This document shows, one piece after another, positions 33,255 to 41,522 of a stretch of DNA of 64,000 nt. This DNA is from Filobacillus milosensis (GTDB lineage Bacteria; Bacillota; Bacilli; Bacillales; Alkalibacillaceae). The position numbers were made by a program, and so were the translations under genes. Each line of letters starts with the position of its first letter. Position 1 is the stretch's first letter. The notes beneath the pieces are model-generated. The model saw only the letters and a list, made by a program, of their open reading frames with translations. It was not told where the DNA came from and ran no database searches. The DNA lies in assembly GCF_004402015.1 (NCBI RefSeq), contig NZ_SOPW01000005.1:1-64000 (forward strand), in the 5' to 3' direction.

Positions 33255-34508
33255 TTAAAAAGCTGTCGTACATACTGGTTTTTCTTTAGAGTAGAAGAGC
33301 TGTTCGAGTGTATCCATGTGCTCTTCATTTGAAACTTCTGTACGCCCAAAGAGGTGAAGCTTTTTAAAATCAACCACCCCGAGAACAAGGCTTGAAAAAT
33401 CTGAGATGTCTGTATAAATGGTAACATCTGATTTCGCCCCTGGTGCAACTGTTGGCTTTCCGTTATTGAACATCACGGTTACTAGTTCGTTATTGTTTTC
33501 AAAAAACGTATCATTGATGTTAAACTCGACAGTTGTTGAAACCCCATTGAAATTATGTTTTCCGAGTTGTTGGAAGAACCTTTTTACATTAATCACCCGA
33601 TACATCAAACCAAGGCCTGAGGTGTTCGTTTGATGATAAACTGAAGGGATCAATACGTCTGAATCATCTCGCGCATCATCAAATAAATGATGAAAATCTG
33701 AGTCCTGACTTAGAAAAATTATGCGGTTGACTTGATCGTTTTGCGTATGGAAAAAGGTTGAGAGCTGCTGCAAGGCATCTCGGTCTGTGTAAATGATTTG
33801 ATGGATATGGATATTGTTTGATAAAAAGTTTTGATCGCTCTCAGGCTTGAATGAGAATACAGCAAAACCTGTAACTTTTCCGTTTCTCTTAACACCAATC
33901 GTTTTTACTTTTAATGATTCGAGTGCATCATCAAAACGCGGTCCTTCCATTCGGAACATGCCGTGATGCCTTGACGCAAACTCGTTATAACAATCCACGA
34001 CTGCTTTTGAATCCTTTTTAGTTAAATAAGATAGTCCTTGTTTGTTTTTAAAGTTTGGGAAAGCGCTAGGTTTAACTTTGTAGCTGTCTTTCTTTGTGCC
34101 GTATCCGAATCCCATTTGATAATAAAAATCGGGGCGGAATGGATATAAAGCAGCTAGAGCAAAACCTTTTTCATCATAATAGTTTAAATAATATGTGATG
34201 AGGTCTTTGGCGACTTTTTCTTTTTTATGTAACAAATCAACGGCAACAGAACCTACACCACCTGTAGGCAGAAACTTTCCAAAAACATTCATGCTAAAGT
34301 CATATAATTTCATGGAACCTCGTAACTCATTATTCTCGAACAAACCGTGAAAACTAACCTCTGGGTCTTCATTCAACATTTTTTTATACCGTTCAAGCCG
34401 TTCATCAATCTCGGATTGAGTGACACTTCTTAATGCTGTATAAGCTAATTGTTCAATTCTATTCATGTCTTTCAGTTCATCTTGTTTAATTTCTCTGATT
34501 TCGCGCAT
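33255..34508 (-). CDS. Eis-like GNAT acetyltransferase with SCP2 C-terminal domain
   Basis: A 417-residue protein with the tripartite Eis layout: an N-terminal GNAT domain with acetyl-CoA site GGVGSVAVDLLHKKEKVAKDL, a second GNAT-like domain (about 150-290) and a C-terminal SCP2 sterol-carrier fold (about 305-410). ALAALYPFRPDFYYQMGFGYG is a family signature. Eis proteins acetylate lysines or aminoglycosides; the Bacillus members are unproven. The last residue is Phe (TTAF), and in Eis the free C-terminal carboxylate is part of the catalytic site. AAAGGGGG precedes the ATG. Confidence 0.83.
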   Translation of the reverse strand: MREIREIKQDELKDMNRIEQLAYTALRSVTQSEIDERLERYKKMLNEDPEVSFHGLFENNELRGSMKLYDFSMNVFGKFLPTGGVGSVAVDLLHKKEKVAKDLITYYLNYYDEKGFALAALYPFRPDFYYQMGFGYGTKKDSYKVKPSAFPNFKNKQGLSYLTKKDSKAVVDCYNEFASRHHGMFRMEGPRFDDALESLKVKTIGVKRNGKVTGFAVFSFKPESDQNFLSNNIHIHQIIYTDRDALQQLSTFFHTQNDQVNRIIFLSQDSDFHHLFDDARDDSDVLIPSVYHQTNTSGLGLMYRVINVKRFFQQLGKHNFNGVSTTVEFNINDTFFENNNELVTVMFNNGKPTVAPGAKSDVTIYTDISDFSSLVLGVVDFKKLHLFGRTEVSNEEHMDTLEQLFYSKEKPVCTTAF

Positions 34509-34561
34509 GGAAAAATCCCCCTTTTAATATAGTATAGTTAAAACCAGAACGTTTGAAAATA

Positions 34562-34597
34562 CAAAAAAGTCCGCGCTGACCACGACGCGGACTTTTA
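34562..34597 (-). terminator. Terminator of the siderophore-binding-protein gene
   Basis: AGTCCGCG and CGCGGACT arms with a 9-nt loop; on the minus strand T-rich sequence follows. It separates the iron-binding lipoprotein from the Eis-like gene. Confidence 0.85.
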
Positions 34598-34627
34598 ATA
34601 TATTACGAGGGGGTAAAACTCACGATA

Positions 34628-35638
34628 TTATTCAGATAAAAGCTTTTCTTCTAAGTCATCTAACATTAAGTTAGCTGCTTTTACGCCACCTGCTGTATTC
34701 CAGATTGTATCGCTTACTTCATAAACGTTACCTTCTTGAACAGCACTTAAGTTTTTCCATAATGGATCATTAATCCATTCGTCTTCTACAGCCTGACCGT
34801 CTTCACCTTCAGGATCGTAAGTGAAGTAGAAGATTACGTCTCCATCCATTTCATTGATACGCTCTTTAGTTACGCCTTTTGCAGCGAAATCATCCACATC
34901 CTGCGATTCCGGACGAGCTAATCCAATTTCATCTAAAATGATACCTGAGAATGAATCTTTATGATAAATACGTACATCTGATGGCATGAAGCGCACCATA
35001 GATACTTTCGTGTCTAGTTTACCTGCTTCTTCAAGTTTAGTGCTTAAATCTTCAACACGTTTTTGGTAGTCATCTAGTACTTCTTGACCTTTTTCTTCCA
35101 TATTAACAGCTTCTGCGATTAACTCGTAGTTAATCTTCCAATCACCACGTAAAGTTTCTTCGAATACTGTTGGCGCAATAGCTTTTAGTTTATCAGCTTG
35201 TTCTTCCTGGCGCATTTTATTAGCTAAAATTAAGTCTGGCTCAAGCTCAGCAATTTTCTCTAAGTTTAACTGGTGTTCTAAACCTACAACTTCAACGCCT
35301 TCCATTTGGTCTGAAATATGATCATACCAAGGATCTCCAGTCCATGACTGAACCGCACCAACTGGTGTGATACCCATTGATAGTAGAGCTTCAGTACCGT
35401 GGTTAGTTAGAACAACGATACGTTCTGGCTGACCTTCAATTGTTGTTTCACCCATTGCGTGTTCAACTGTGTACGACTCTGATTCCTCATCAGACTCCTC
35501 ACCTTGTTCCTCGTTTTGATCTCCGTCTGTTTGATCACTTGCGTTTTCGTCAGTATCATCTGAGCCCCCGCAAGCAGCTAATGCAAACACTAGAGCTAAT
35601 AGAAGTAAAGCTAACTTCCAAGCATTTGTTTTAAACAT
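34628..35638 (-). CDS. yfiY: Iron-siderophore-binding lipoprotein (FecB/YfiY type)
   Basis: A 336-residue type III binding lipoprotein. The lipobox LAAC is followed by a long acidic linker (residues about 24-54, with EEQGEESDEESES). The binding domain contains QPERIVVLTNHGTEALLSMGI, LNLEKIAELEPDLILA and a C-terminal GGVKAANLMLDDLEE. It most resembles YfiY, which captures hydroxamate/citrate-hydroxamate siderophores and hands them to YfiZ-YfhA. It is divergent from the permeases and shares a promoter region holding four Fur boxes, so it should be induced by iron starvation. Naming as yfiY is inference. Confidence 0.85.
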   Translation of the reverse strand: MFKTNAWKLALLLLALVFALAACGGSDDTDENASDQTDGDQNEEQGEESDEESESYTVEHAMGETTIEGQPERIVVLTNHGTEALLSMGITPVGAVQSWTGDPWYDHISDQMEGVEVVGLEHQLNLEKIAELEPDLILANKMRQEEQADKLKAIAPTVFEETLRGDWKINYELIAEAVNMEEKGQEVLDDYQKRVEDLSTKLEEAGKLDTKVSMVRFMPSDVRIYHKDSFSGIILDEIGLARPESQDVDDFAAKGVTKERINEMDGDVIFYFTYDPEGEDGQAVEDEWINDPLWKNLSAVQEGNVYEVSDTIWNTAGGVKAANLMLDDLEEKLLSE

Positions 35639-35699
35639 TGTGTTCTCCTCCTATTATGTAATTTTATATGGTCCTGCTTTTTATTGGCAGAAGGTATAA

Positions 35700-35810
35700 T
35701 GAGAATGATTTTCAATCACAATAAAATGATAATCGTTATCAATTACAAAGTCAATACTATTTCTTGAATTAATTGAAAATGATTCTCAAGTTCATTGACA
35801 ATGATTATCA
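35700..35810. promoter_or_regulatory. Cluster of four Fur boxes in a divergent promoter
   Basis: Four 15-mers match the 7-1-7 Fur box: TGAGAATGATTTTCA (35700), TGATAATCGTTATCA (35727), TGAAAATGATTCTCA (35774) and TGACAATGATTATCA (35796). Two lie nearer the binding-protein gene and two nearer the permease genes, so each transcript has its own pair. The spacing (27, 47, 22 nt) suggests separate dimers on both promoters. Confidence 0.93.
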
Positions 35811-35861
35811 ATTAGATTAGACTTAAAACAGCGACACAATTGATGTGAAAGGTATAATACT

Positions 35862-36860
35862 ATGCTTACAAAAACATCGACCCGAGTATTCGGGCTCTTC
35901 ATTGGACTGATACTTGTCTCCTTATTAGTATGGGCAAGTATTGTTTTAGGTCTAACAAAAATTACAACACAAATGGTCATAGATTCTTTCACGGATTTTG
36001 ATCAATCAAATGAACATTATATTATTCAAGACGCACGAATCCCGCGTGCATTAATCGCAGCAGCCGTTGGTTCTAGTTTGGCTATTGCAGGTGCGATTAT
36101 GCAGGGCTTAACGAAAAACCCACTGGCATCACCGAGCATTTTTGGTGTGAATGCTGGGGCCAGCTTTTTTGTGGTATTAGGTGTTAGCTTTTTTGGTGTA
36201 ACGTCTATTACAGGTTTTACTTGGTTAGCTTTTGCTGGTGCTGCCATCGCAGCTGTTGTTGTGTATATGCTTGGTTCTGTGGGAACAGACGGGTTAACAC
36301 CAGTGAAATTAACCTTAGCTGGTGCTGCAATTGCTGCGCTATTTTCTTCAATGACACAAGGTATTTTAACCTTAGATGAACGAGCGTTAGACCAAGTGTT
36401 ATTCTGGTTAGCAGGAGCTGTTCAAGGTCGTGACCTTGAATTGTTAAATGGTGTTCTTCCTTATTTTATAGTTGGGTGGGTTGTTTCCCTTTTTATAGGA
36501 AAGAAGATGAACGTCCTCACAATGGGAGAAGACGTTGCCGTTGGGCTTGGTCAGAAAACGTGGTTAGTTAAAGTGATTGGAGCGGTCGTAATTGTTCTAT
36601 TAGCAGGTGGCTCTGTTGCGATTGCTGGCCCAATTGGGTTCGTCGGTTTAATTATTCCGCACGTTGCCCGATGGTTCGTCGGCTATGATTATCGTTGGTT
36701 AATTCCTTACAGTGCACTACTTGGCGCGATTCTTTTAATTTCAGCTGATATCGGTGCACGTTATATCATTATGCCAGCAGAAGTTCCAATTGGTGTTATG
36801 ACAGCATTTATTGGTGCTCCTTTCTTCATTTATATAGCGAGGAGGGGCATAAATGAGTAA
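35862..36860 (+). CDS. yfiZ: FecCD-family siderophore permease 1 (YfiZ type)
   Basis: A 332-residue permease with about nine to ten TM helices and FecCD motifs: ARIPRALIAAAVGSSLAIAGAIMQGLTKNPLASPSIFGVNAGA and GPIGFVGLIIPHVARW near the C-terminus. AAAGG precedes the ATG. Together with the next gene it forms the membrane channel for Fe3+-siderophore import. It overlaps that gene by 8 nt. Confidence 0.92.
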   Translation: MLTKTSTRVFGLFIGLILVSLLVWASIVLGLTKITTQMVIDSFTDFDQSNEHYIIQDARIPRALIAAAVGSSLAIAGAIMQGLTKNPLASPSIFGVNAGASFFVVLGVSFFGVTSITGFTWLAFAGAAIAAVVVYMLGSVGTDGLTPVKLTLAGAAIAALFSSMTQGILTLDERALDQVLFWLAGAVQGRDLELLNGVLPYFIVGWVVSLFIGKKMNVLTMGEDVAVGLGQKTWLVKVIGAVVIVLLAGGSVAIAGPIGFVGLIIPHVARWFVGYDYRWLIPYSALLGAILLISADIGARYIIMPAEVPIGVMTAFIGAPFFIYIARRGINE

Positions 36861-37902
36861 GTACTTTAATTTACGACTTGGTAAAACGCAATTATTAATA
36901 AATAAAAAATCATTTACAGTTATTCTTACTTTATTGCTTCTTACCGTTGCGATGGTGATCACCAGTTTAGGTTTTGGACAGATGAAAGTTAACCCTGTCG
37001 AAGTCGTTAAGGCAATTTTCGGTTATGGAACCGACATGAATCAACTCGTTGTGAACCATTTCCGCATGCCAAGAATATTACTTGCCATATTGGCAGGTGC
37101 AGGGCTTGCGATGTCTGGTGCCATTTTACAAGGGATCATACGAAATCCATTGGCGTCACCAGATATTATCGGTATAACGGCTGGTGCTGCTTTAACAACA
37201 GTTGGATTCCTGGCTGTATTTAGTGATCGAAGTAATGCGCTAAGTGTCAGTATTCAATGGCTACCACTTGCTTCTTTAGTTGGAGCGGTATTAATGGGGG
37301 TTTTTGTTTACCTATTAGCCACGACGAGAAATGGTGTTCAACCTATAAAATTGGTGCTGATCGGCGTTGGACTATCAGCTGCTGTTCAAGCAGTAACTAC
37401 GATGGTTATGACATTTGGTCCTATCTATACTGCTGCGAAAGCAAATATTTGGCTGACAGGTAGTTTGAACGCTACAAATTGGACAGAAATTGGAATTATC
37501 ACTCCTTGGATTCTAGGGTTGGTGGTTTTAATATTTTTCTATACATCACAGCTGAACATGCAAGAGCTTGGTGATGATCTTGCAACCAACGCGGGGGCAA
37601 GGGTACAGCGTGATCGACTTGTCTTACTGATATTAGCAACTGCCTTAGCAGGTGGTTCGGTTGCCTTCGCTGGTGGTATAGGTTTTGTCGGACTAATGGC
37701 GCCACATATTGCAAGGCGCCTTGTCGGTTCAGTTTATGGAGCCTTGTTGCCGGTATCAGCGTTAATTGGCGGTTTGATTGTTCTGCTTGCAGACTTAATC
37801 GCCCGGACCGCCTTTGATCCGCTTGTGGTTCCAGCAGGTGTATTTACATCACTAATCGGTGCGCCTTATTTTATCTATTTATTATTTAAAACTCGAAAGT
37901 AA
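36853..37902 (+). CDS. yfhA: FecCD-family siderophore permease 2 (YfhA type)
   Basis: A 349-residue paralogue of the preceding permease: FRMPRILLAILAGAGLAMSGAILQGIIRNPLASPDIIGITAGA and GGIGFVGLMAPHIARRLVG. The start lies inside the upstream gene (GAGGAGGGGC precedes the ATG). No ATPase gene lies in the operon, as in Bacillus subtilis, where YfiYZ-YfhA borrows the YusV ATPase. Confidence 0.92.
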   Translation: MSKYFNLRLGKTQLLINKKSFTVILTLLLLTVAMVITSLGFGQMKVNPVEVVKAIFGYGTDMNQLVVNHFRMPRILLAILAGAGLAMSGAILQGIIRNPLASPDIIGITAGAALTTVGFLAVFSDRSNALSVSIQWLPLASLVGAVLMGVFVYLLATTRNGVQPIKLVLIGVGLSAAVQAVTTMVMTFGPIYTAAKANIWLTGSLNATNWTEIGIITPWILGLVVLIFFYTSQLNMQELGDDLATNAGARVQRDRLVLLILATALAGGSVAFAGGIGFVGLMAPHIARRLVGSVYGALLPVSALIGGLIVLLADLIARTAFDPLVVPAGVFTSLIGAPYFIYLLFKTRK

Positions 37903-37929
37903 TCAATAAACAACAAAGGGTGTTTTTAC

Positions 37930-38709
37930 ATGACACAACTTTTGAAGTCAGAAAAAATTTATCTTAAAGACAACTTCAGAATGGTGGACTATGCTGAAAA
38001 TGTTTCGGTGACTTTAGATCAACTATTGGATGAGGAATTCTTGTTGGAATATTTGCAGGACATCAAATCTGAATTCAATACAGAAAGCATTTTTGTAGCC
38101 GGATCTCAGTTGATGAAACGTCTCGGTTTCAATATAGTTCTGCCGTCGCTATATTTGTTAACGGTCCATGACTTGAAGTTAGATATGGACTTTGGTCGAA
38201 CTGGGATTGTACCTAATACTGTTGGTGATAAATGGCTACCGAATTTGTGTTTGGATGAATTTATAGTAGAAAAAGTTGACCCGGCCAAACGTGAAGAAGA
38301 GCGACGTGAGGTGGTGGAGGAACTTTTTTCTAAGATGGATGAGCTTGTGAATGTGTTTAACAAGGTATCTCGCGTACCAAGGCCCAACCTTTGGGAAAAC
38401 ATATCGATTTATGTTTATTGGTTATATGAGACAAAGTTAAAAGAAGAACGTTTTGTAGGTTTACTAGAACGAGTGGATGAAGATTATAAATTTCTTATTC
38501 GAGGCATGTCAGCTGAAGTATTCTCTGACGATTGTAATCAGCTGACGAACTTTTACTGGGGACGTCGGATTGAGGATGACGGCAAGCGAATCAGGCGCAC
38601 ATGCTGCTTCTACTACGGCGCAAATTCGGACCGCAAGTGCTGTAAGACATGTCCTAAATCATCATCCGACGTTGAGAAACCGCTACCCTTTGAGACGGTG
38701 AAAAATTAG
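37930..38709 (+). CDS. FhuF-like [2Fe-2S] ferric-siderophore reductase
   Basis: A 259-residue protein. The C-terminal cluster motif is CCFYYGANSDRKCCKTC, that is CC-x10-Cx-x2-C, close to the FhuF C-terminal [2Fe-2S] signature (CCLYY...C..CP). The N-terminal part is the helical IucA/FhuF-like domain. FhuF-type proteins reduce iron from ferri-siderophores in the cytoplasm. Position as third gene of the Fur-controlled operon fits, 27 nt after the permease. AAAGGG precedes the ATG. A terminator follows directly. Confidence 0.85.
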   Translation: MTQLLKSEKIYLKDNFRMVDYAENVSVTLDQLLDEEFLLEYLQDIKSEFNTESIFVAGSQLMKRLGFNIVLPSLYLLTVHDLKLDMDFGRTGIVPNTVGDKWLPNLCLDEFIVEKVDPAKREEERREVVEELFSKMDELVNVFNKVSRVPRPNLWENISIYVYWLYETKLKEERFVGLLERVDEDYKFLIRGMSAEVFSDDCNQLTNFYWGRRIEDDGKRIRRTCCFYYGANSDRKCCKTCPKSSSDVEKPLPFETVKN

Positions 38710-38721
38710 AATTTTTGATAG

Positions 38722-38759
38722 GAGGCTTTTGCGCTGAACGCGCAAAAGCTTCTTTTTTT
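38722..38759 (+). terminator. Terminator of the iron-uptake operon
   Basis: GCTTTTGCGC and GCGCAAAAGC form a 10-bp stem with a TGAA-type loop, extended outward (GAG/TTC), followed by TTTTTTT. Confidence 0.9.
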
Positions 38760-38788
38760 GTGGTGTTACTAGAAACTTAAAGTGAGTT

Positions 38789-38953
38789 TTATTATCTACT
38801 TTGATTACTTTATTATCTAGTTTGGTACGTTTATTATCCAGAATCCCTAATTTATTATCCACTTTTAAAAATTTATTATCTACTTCTTGAAATTTATTAT
38901 CCATTTCAACGATTTTATTATCTAGTTTCGCAGATTTATTATCTACTTTTCAT
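38789..38953. repeat. 21-nt phased repeat array C (8 units)
   Basis: TTATTATCTACTT and close variants (CTAG, CCAG, CCAC, CCAT after TTATTAT) start at 38789, 38810, 38831, 38852, 38873, 38894, 38915 and 38936: exactly 21 nt each time, and the octamer TTATTATC is unchanged in all eight. The intervening 8 nt are unrelated. The last unit runs into the 3' end of the convergent NERD gene and includes its stop codon. On the minus strand one frame stays open through all units and would read VDNK heptads, but I do not think it is a gene. Confidence 0.95.
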
Positions 38954-39934
38954 TAAATGTGCATAGTCTTTTTGGAAATCAAAGTTCAAATTATAAACAC
39001 GATCTTTTTTGTATCCTGTAAAAGGTAAACCACTCTTTTTTAGTAATTTACTGACTAATAAAATGTCATCAACTTGCAGCATCCACCTAGCTTCGCGGTT
39101 ACTTATATGATCTTTAACTAGAAGTTGGAAATCCTTTAGCGCATACAGGTGGGCATCGCGACTAATTGTTTGGCATTTAGGGCACAACCATCGTCCATAA
39201 ATGCGGTCCATAGGTATATATGAACAATTTAGACATGGTGCTCCAGGTCCGATATCATTTAGTGTTAAGTTATATTTCTTGAAGACATCGATGTGAAGGG
39301 GGGCGTGGCGGTTTTTCAACATATGAGCTAAGTTGACTAACTGTTGGTGCGTGAGTATAGGTGCTGAGTGTTTCCCTTTAAGTTCTTGATATTTTTCTAT
39401 AAATTTCCCTGCACGTATAATTCGTTTATCGACTTCTTGATCACCCTTTCTTGTTAGATGAACGTGGTTACTAACGAACACAACTAATGACTCGATTGGA
39501 ACAGCTGCGATCCCTTGTTGCATAAGCCAATTTTGAAGGTGAAATGTTTGGTTATCCACTTGGGAAATTGGGTCTTTGAAGGATCTTGTTCGACCGTTAG
39601 AGTACTGCGTCATCTGTCCGAATTCATGATCGAATTCGATGGTTCCCGTAAAATTCTTCACTTCTACAATGAGGAAAAAACTAGGTGTCAATATGAGAGT
39701 ATCCATTTGGAAAGCATTCGGACCGACAATTCTCAAACTATGTAATAAACAAATTTTCTCACCATCAATCGCCTTCAAATAGTAGTCAAAAGCCAACTCT
39801 CCTCGATATCCAGATTGATAGATAACGTGATCATCTATTATTGTTTGAAACTGCAGGTGGGTTGACTCAATACGTTGTTTCAATGAAGCTAACTGCAACA
39901 GAGTTATGGGAATTTCACGAGATTTAATAATCAT
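38939..39934 (-). CDS. NERD-domain protein with C-terminal zinc ribbon
   Basis: A 331-residue protein. Residues about 37-150 are a NERD domain: GYRGELAFDYYL, QMDTLILTPSFFLIVEVKNFTG and FKDPISQVDNQTFHLQNWL, with the Glu-Val-Lys of the restriction-endonuclease-like fold intact. A zinc ribbon follows at about 236-256 (CLNCSY, then CPKC). NERD proteins are presumed nucleases in DNA processing or defence; activity is unproven. AAGGAG lies 9 nt before the ATG. Its last codons and stop merge with array C. Confidence 0.8.
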   Translation of the reverse strand: MIIKSREIPITLLQLASLKQRIESTHLQFQTIIDDHVIYQSGYRGELAFDYYLKAIDGEKICLLHSLRIVGPNAFQMDTLILTPSFFLIVEVKNFTGTIEFDHEFGQMTQYSNGRTRSFKDPISQVDNQTFHLQNWLMQQGIAAVPIESLVVFVSNHVHLTRKGDQEVDKRIIRAGKFIEKYQELKGKHSAPILTHQQLVNLAHMLKNRHAPLHIDVFKKYNLTLNDIGPGAPCLNCSYIPMDRIYGRWLCPKCQTISRDAHLYALKDFQLLVKDHISNREARWMLQVDDILLVSKLLKKSGLPFTGYKKDRVYNLNFDFQKDYAHLMKSR

Positions 39935-40086
39935 TGATTACGACTCCTTTTTTAAATAAAATTAAACTCAATTTCTATAAATCTGTCAAAGTGATAAAAT
40001 TGCTCAATAACAAGATTTTATCAATCGTTTTGAGAGAAAATTGATGAATTATGATAAGATAATTGGTAAAAGAAGGGGGAGGTAGG

Positions 40087-40128
40087 ATGTACGAAATTTT
40101 TTTCGAGACATCAAACTCATCCCGCTAG
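40087..40128 (+). CDS. Possible 13-codon leader peptide upstream of the TPR gene
   Basis: ATG at 40087 is preceded by GGGGGAGGTAGG, a strong Shine-Dalgarno, and opens a 13-codon frame MYEIFFETSNSSR ending at TAG. The TPR gene starts 30 nt further on with its own Shine-Dalgarno. The peptide could be a leader that couples or attenuates translation, or the SD may be coincidental. No family is recognisable. Confidence 0.35.
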   Translation: MYEIFFETSNSSR

Positions 40129-40158
40129 ACTGGAATTTATAGTAAAGGAGATCCAGTT

Positions 40159-40725
40159 ATGAAGCGACTCCGCGAACAACTTAAATGGCTAGAGAAAATT
40201 ATATATTTTGATGAAGATGACTATCTAAGAGAAAAAGCAAATGATAGAGAAGTGCTTCAGGGTTTAATTGATGATGCGGAACGCGTACTAAATCAAACCA
40301 ACGACAATGATAAGCTTTATTTTCTCTTTGGGACGCTGGGAAATTTATATCGAGTAAAAGAAGAGCCTAAGCAAGCGATTCAGTATTTAAACCAAGCCTT
40401 CGAATTAGCAGCACCAGATTCAAGAGAAGAAATTATCACCCTCATCAGATTAGGTGAAGCTTATAAATACGACAATGAGCACGGTCAAGCGTTTAAACTG
40501 TTTGAACGTGCGCTTCTCAAATGTTACGAGACTGAACGAGGGTATTTGGACTTCGCTTTTCAGCACAAAGGAAAGTGTCTAATGGAAGTGGGGCGTTTAT
40601 CAGAAGCTATGGAAGCTTTCCAAGGTGCGCTTGCCATTAGAAAAAACAAAGGAAAACAATCACTCATTTATTCAACAGAACAAGCTATTAATTATTTGAA
40701 AAAGTTAGGTGAAACCTATGATTGA
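40159..40725 (+). CDS. TPR-repeat protein
   Basis: A 188-residue helical protein. TPR-like pairs are seen in YFLFGTLGNLYRVKEEPKQAI, ITLIRLGEAYKYDNEHGQAFKLFERAL and FAFQHKGKCLMEVGRLSEAMEAFQGAL, about three to four repeats. It should bind a partner protein in the cytoplasm. AAGGAGATCC precedes the ATG. The stop overlaps the start of the DUF2785 gene, so the two are co-translated. Confidence 0.8.
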   Translation: MKRLREQLKWLEKIIYFDEDDYLREKANDREVLQGLIDDAERVLNQTNDNDKLYFLFGTLGNLYRVKEEPKQAIQYLNQAFELAAPDSREEIITLIRLGEAYKYDNEHGQAFKLFERALLKCYETERGYLDFAFQHKGKCLMEVGRLSEAMEAFQGALAIRKNKGKQSLIYSTEQAINYLKKLGETYD

Positions 40726-41485
40726 ACAAGATTTAAAACAACAATTAAAAGATAAACCTAAAATAGAACTGACAGAATCTATGTTAAACCACATTGGCTC
40801 AACAGACCCTGAACTAAGAGATGGATTAATTTATCCTCAGTTTGTCACGTTCATCTTAGAGAACAAGTATTCTAAAAAGGAAATTGAAAATATTTTAGAC
40901 CGTTGTTTAAACAATTTAAAAAGTGATAATGTTTATGAACGTTCTTTTTCTGTGCTAGTAATCGCTGTGATTTTACATCAACACCAATTTAATTCTCAAA
41001 AACTTTCAACCATCACAACATGCTTAACCTTATATATAACACAAGAAACAAATATTGTCGGACAAGTTGAAGATGAAGGTTGGGTACATAGTATCGCACA
41101 TGGGGCAGATGCCATCTCTGAAATTGCAAAGCAACCTCATTTAACAAATAACGACCTTGAAAAACTTTTTCATGTTTTAAATGAAAAAATGCATTATGAC
41201 CAAGGAGTGTTTACAGCCGATGAAGATGAAAGAGTGGCAGTCGCTGTAAATACAATGCTGGTGAACGGTTTAAACAACGAAGTATTTATTAAAGCAATAC
41301 AACAAGTGAAAACAGACTTAGTTAACCAAATGGCTACAGGGAACCAACTATACTTCAATTCACGTATGAACTACAAAGCATTCCTTAGAAGTCTTTATTT
41401 TATAAAGAAAGAAAAAGACGATCATCAGGAATTAAATCAGTTTATAGAACGAACAATTATAGAAATAAGCCAAATTTATTACTAA
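40718..41485 (+). CDS. DUF2785 domain protein
   Basis: About 255 residues, alpha-helical. I match it to DUF2785 from the ordered features LRDGLIYPQFVTFIL, RSFSVLVIAVIL, GWVHSIAHGADAISEIAK and MNYKAFLRSLYFI. The conserved WVHSIAHGAD stretch may be the functional site; no activity is known for the family. The start ATG 40718 overlaps the preceding stop; a GTG nine bases earlier is in frame. Confidence 0.78.
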   Translation: MIEQDLKQQLKDKPKIELTESMLNHIGSTDPELRDGLIYPQFVTFILENKYSKKEIENILDRCLNNLKSDNVYERSFSVLVIAVILHQHQFNSQKLSTITTCLTLYITQETNIVGQVEDEGWVHSIAHGADAISEIAKQPHLTNNDLEKLFHVLNEKMHYDQGVFTADEDERVAVAVNTMLVNGLNNEVFIKAIQQVKTDLVNQMATGNQLYFNSRMNYKAFLRSLYFIKKEKDDHQELNQFIERTIIEISQIYY

Positions 41486-41486
41486 T

Positions 41487-41515
41487 TAAAAAACCTCTCG
41501 TCCATGCGAGAGGTT
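41487..41515. terminator. Bidirectional terminator
   Basis: AACCTCTCG and CGAGAGGTT arms with a TCCATG loop, flanked by AAAA on the left, which gives a T tract for the minus-strand gene; weaker for the plus strand. Confidence 0.75.
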
Positions 41516-41522
41516 AAACAAT

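Noticed and set aside
38683-38904. A 73-codon ORF on the minus strand reading VDNK heptads through array C
   Set aside because: It has no ribosome binding site, runs into an unrelated terminator and then antisense to the FhuF-like gene. The equivalent frame in array D has two TAA stops. The 21-nt period explains the open frame.
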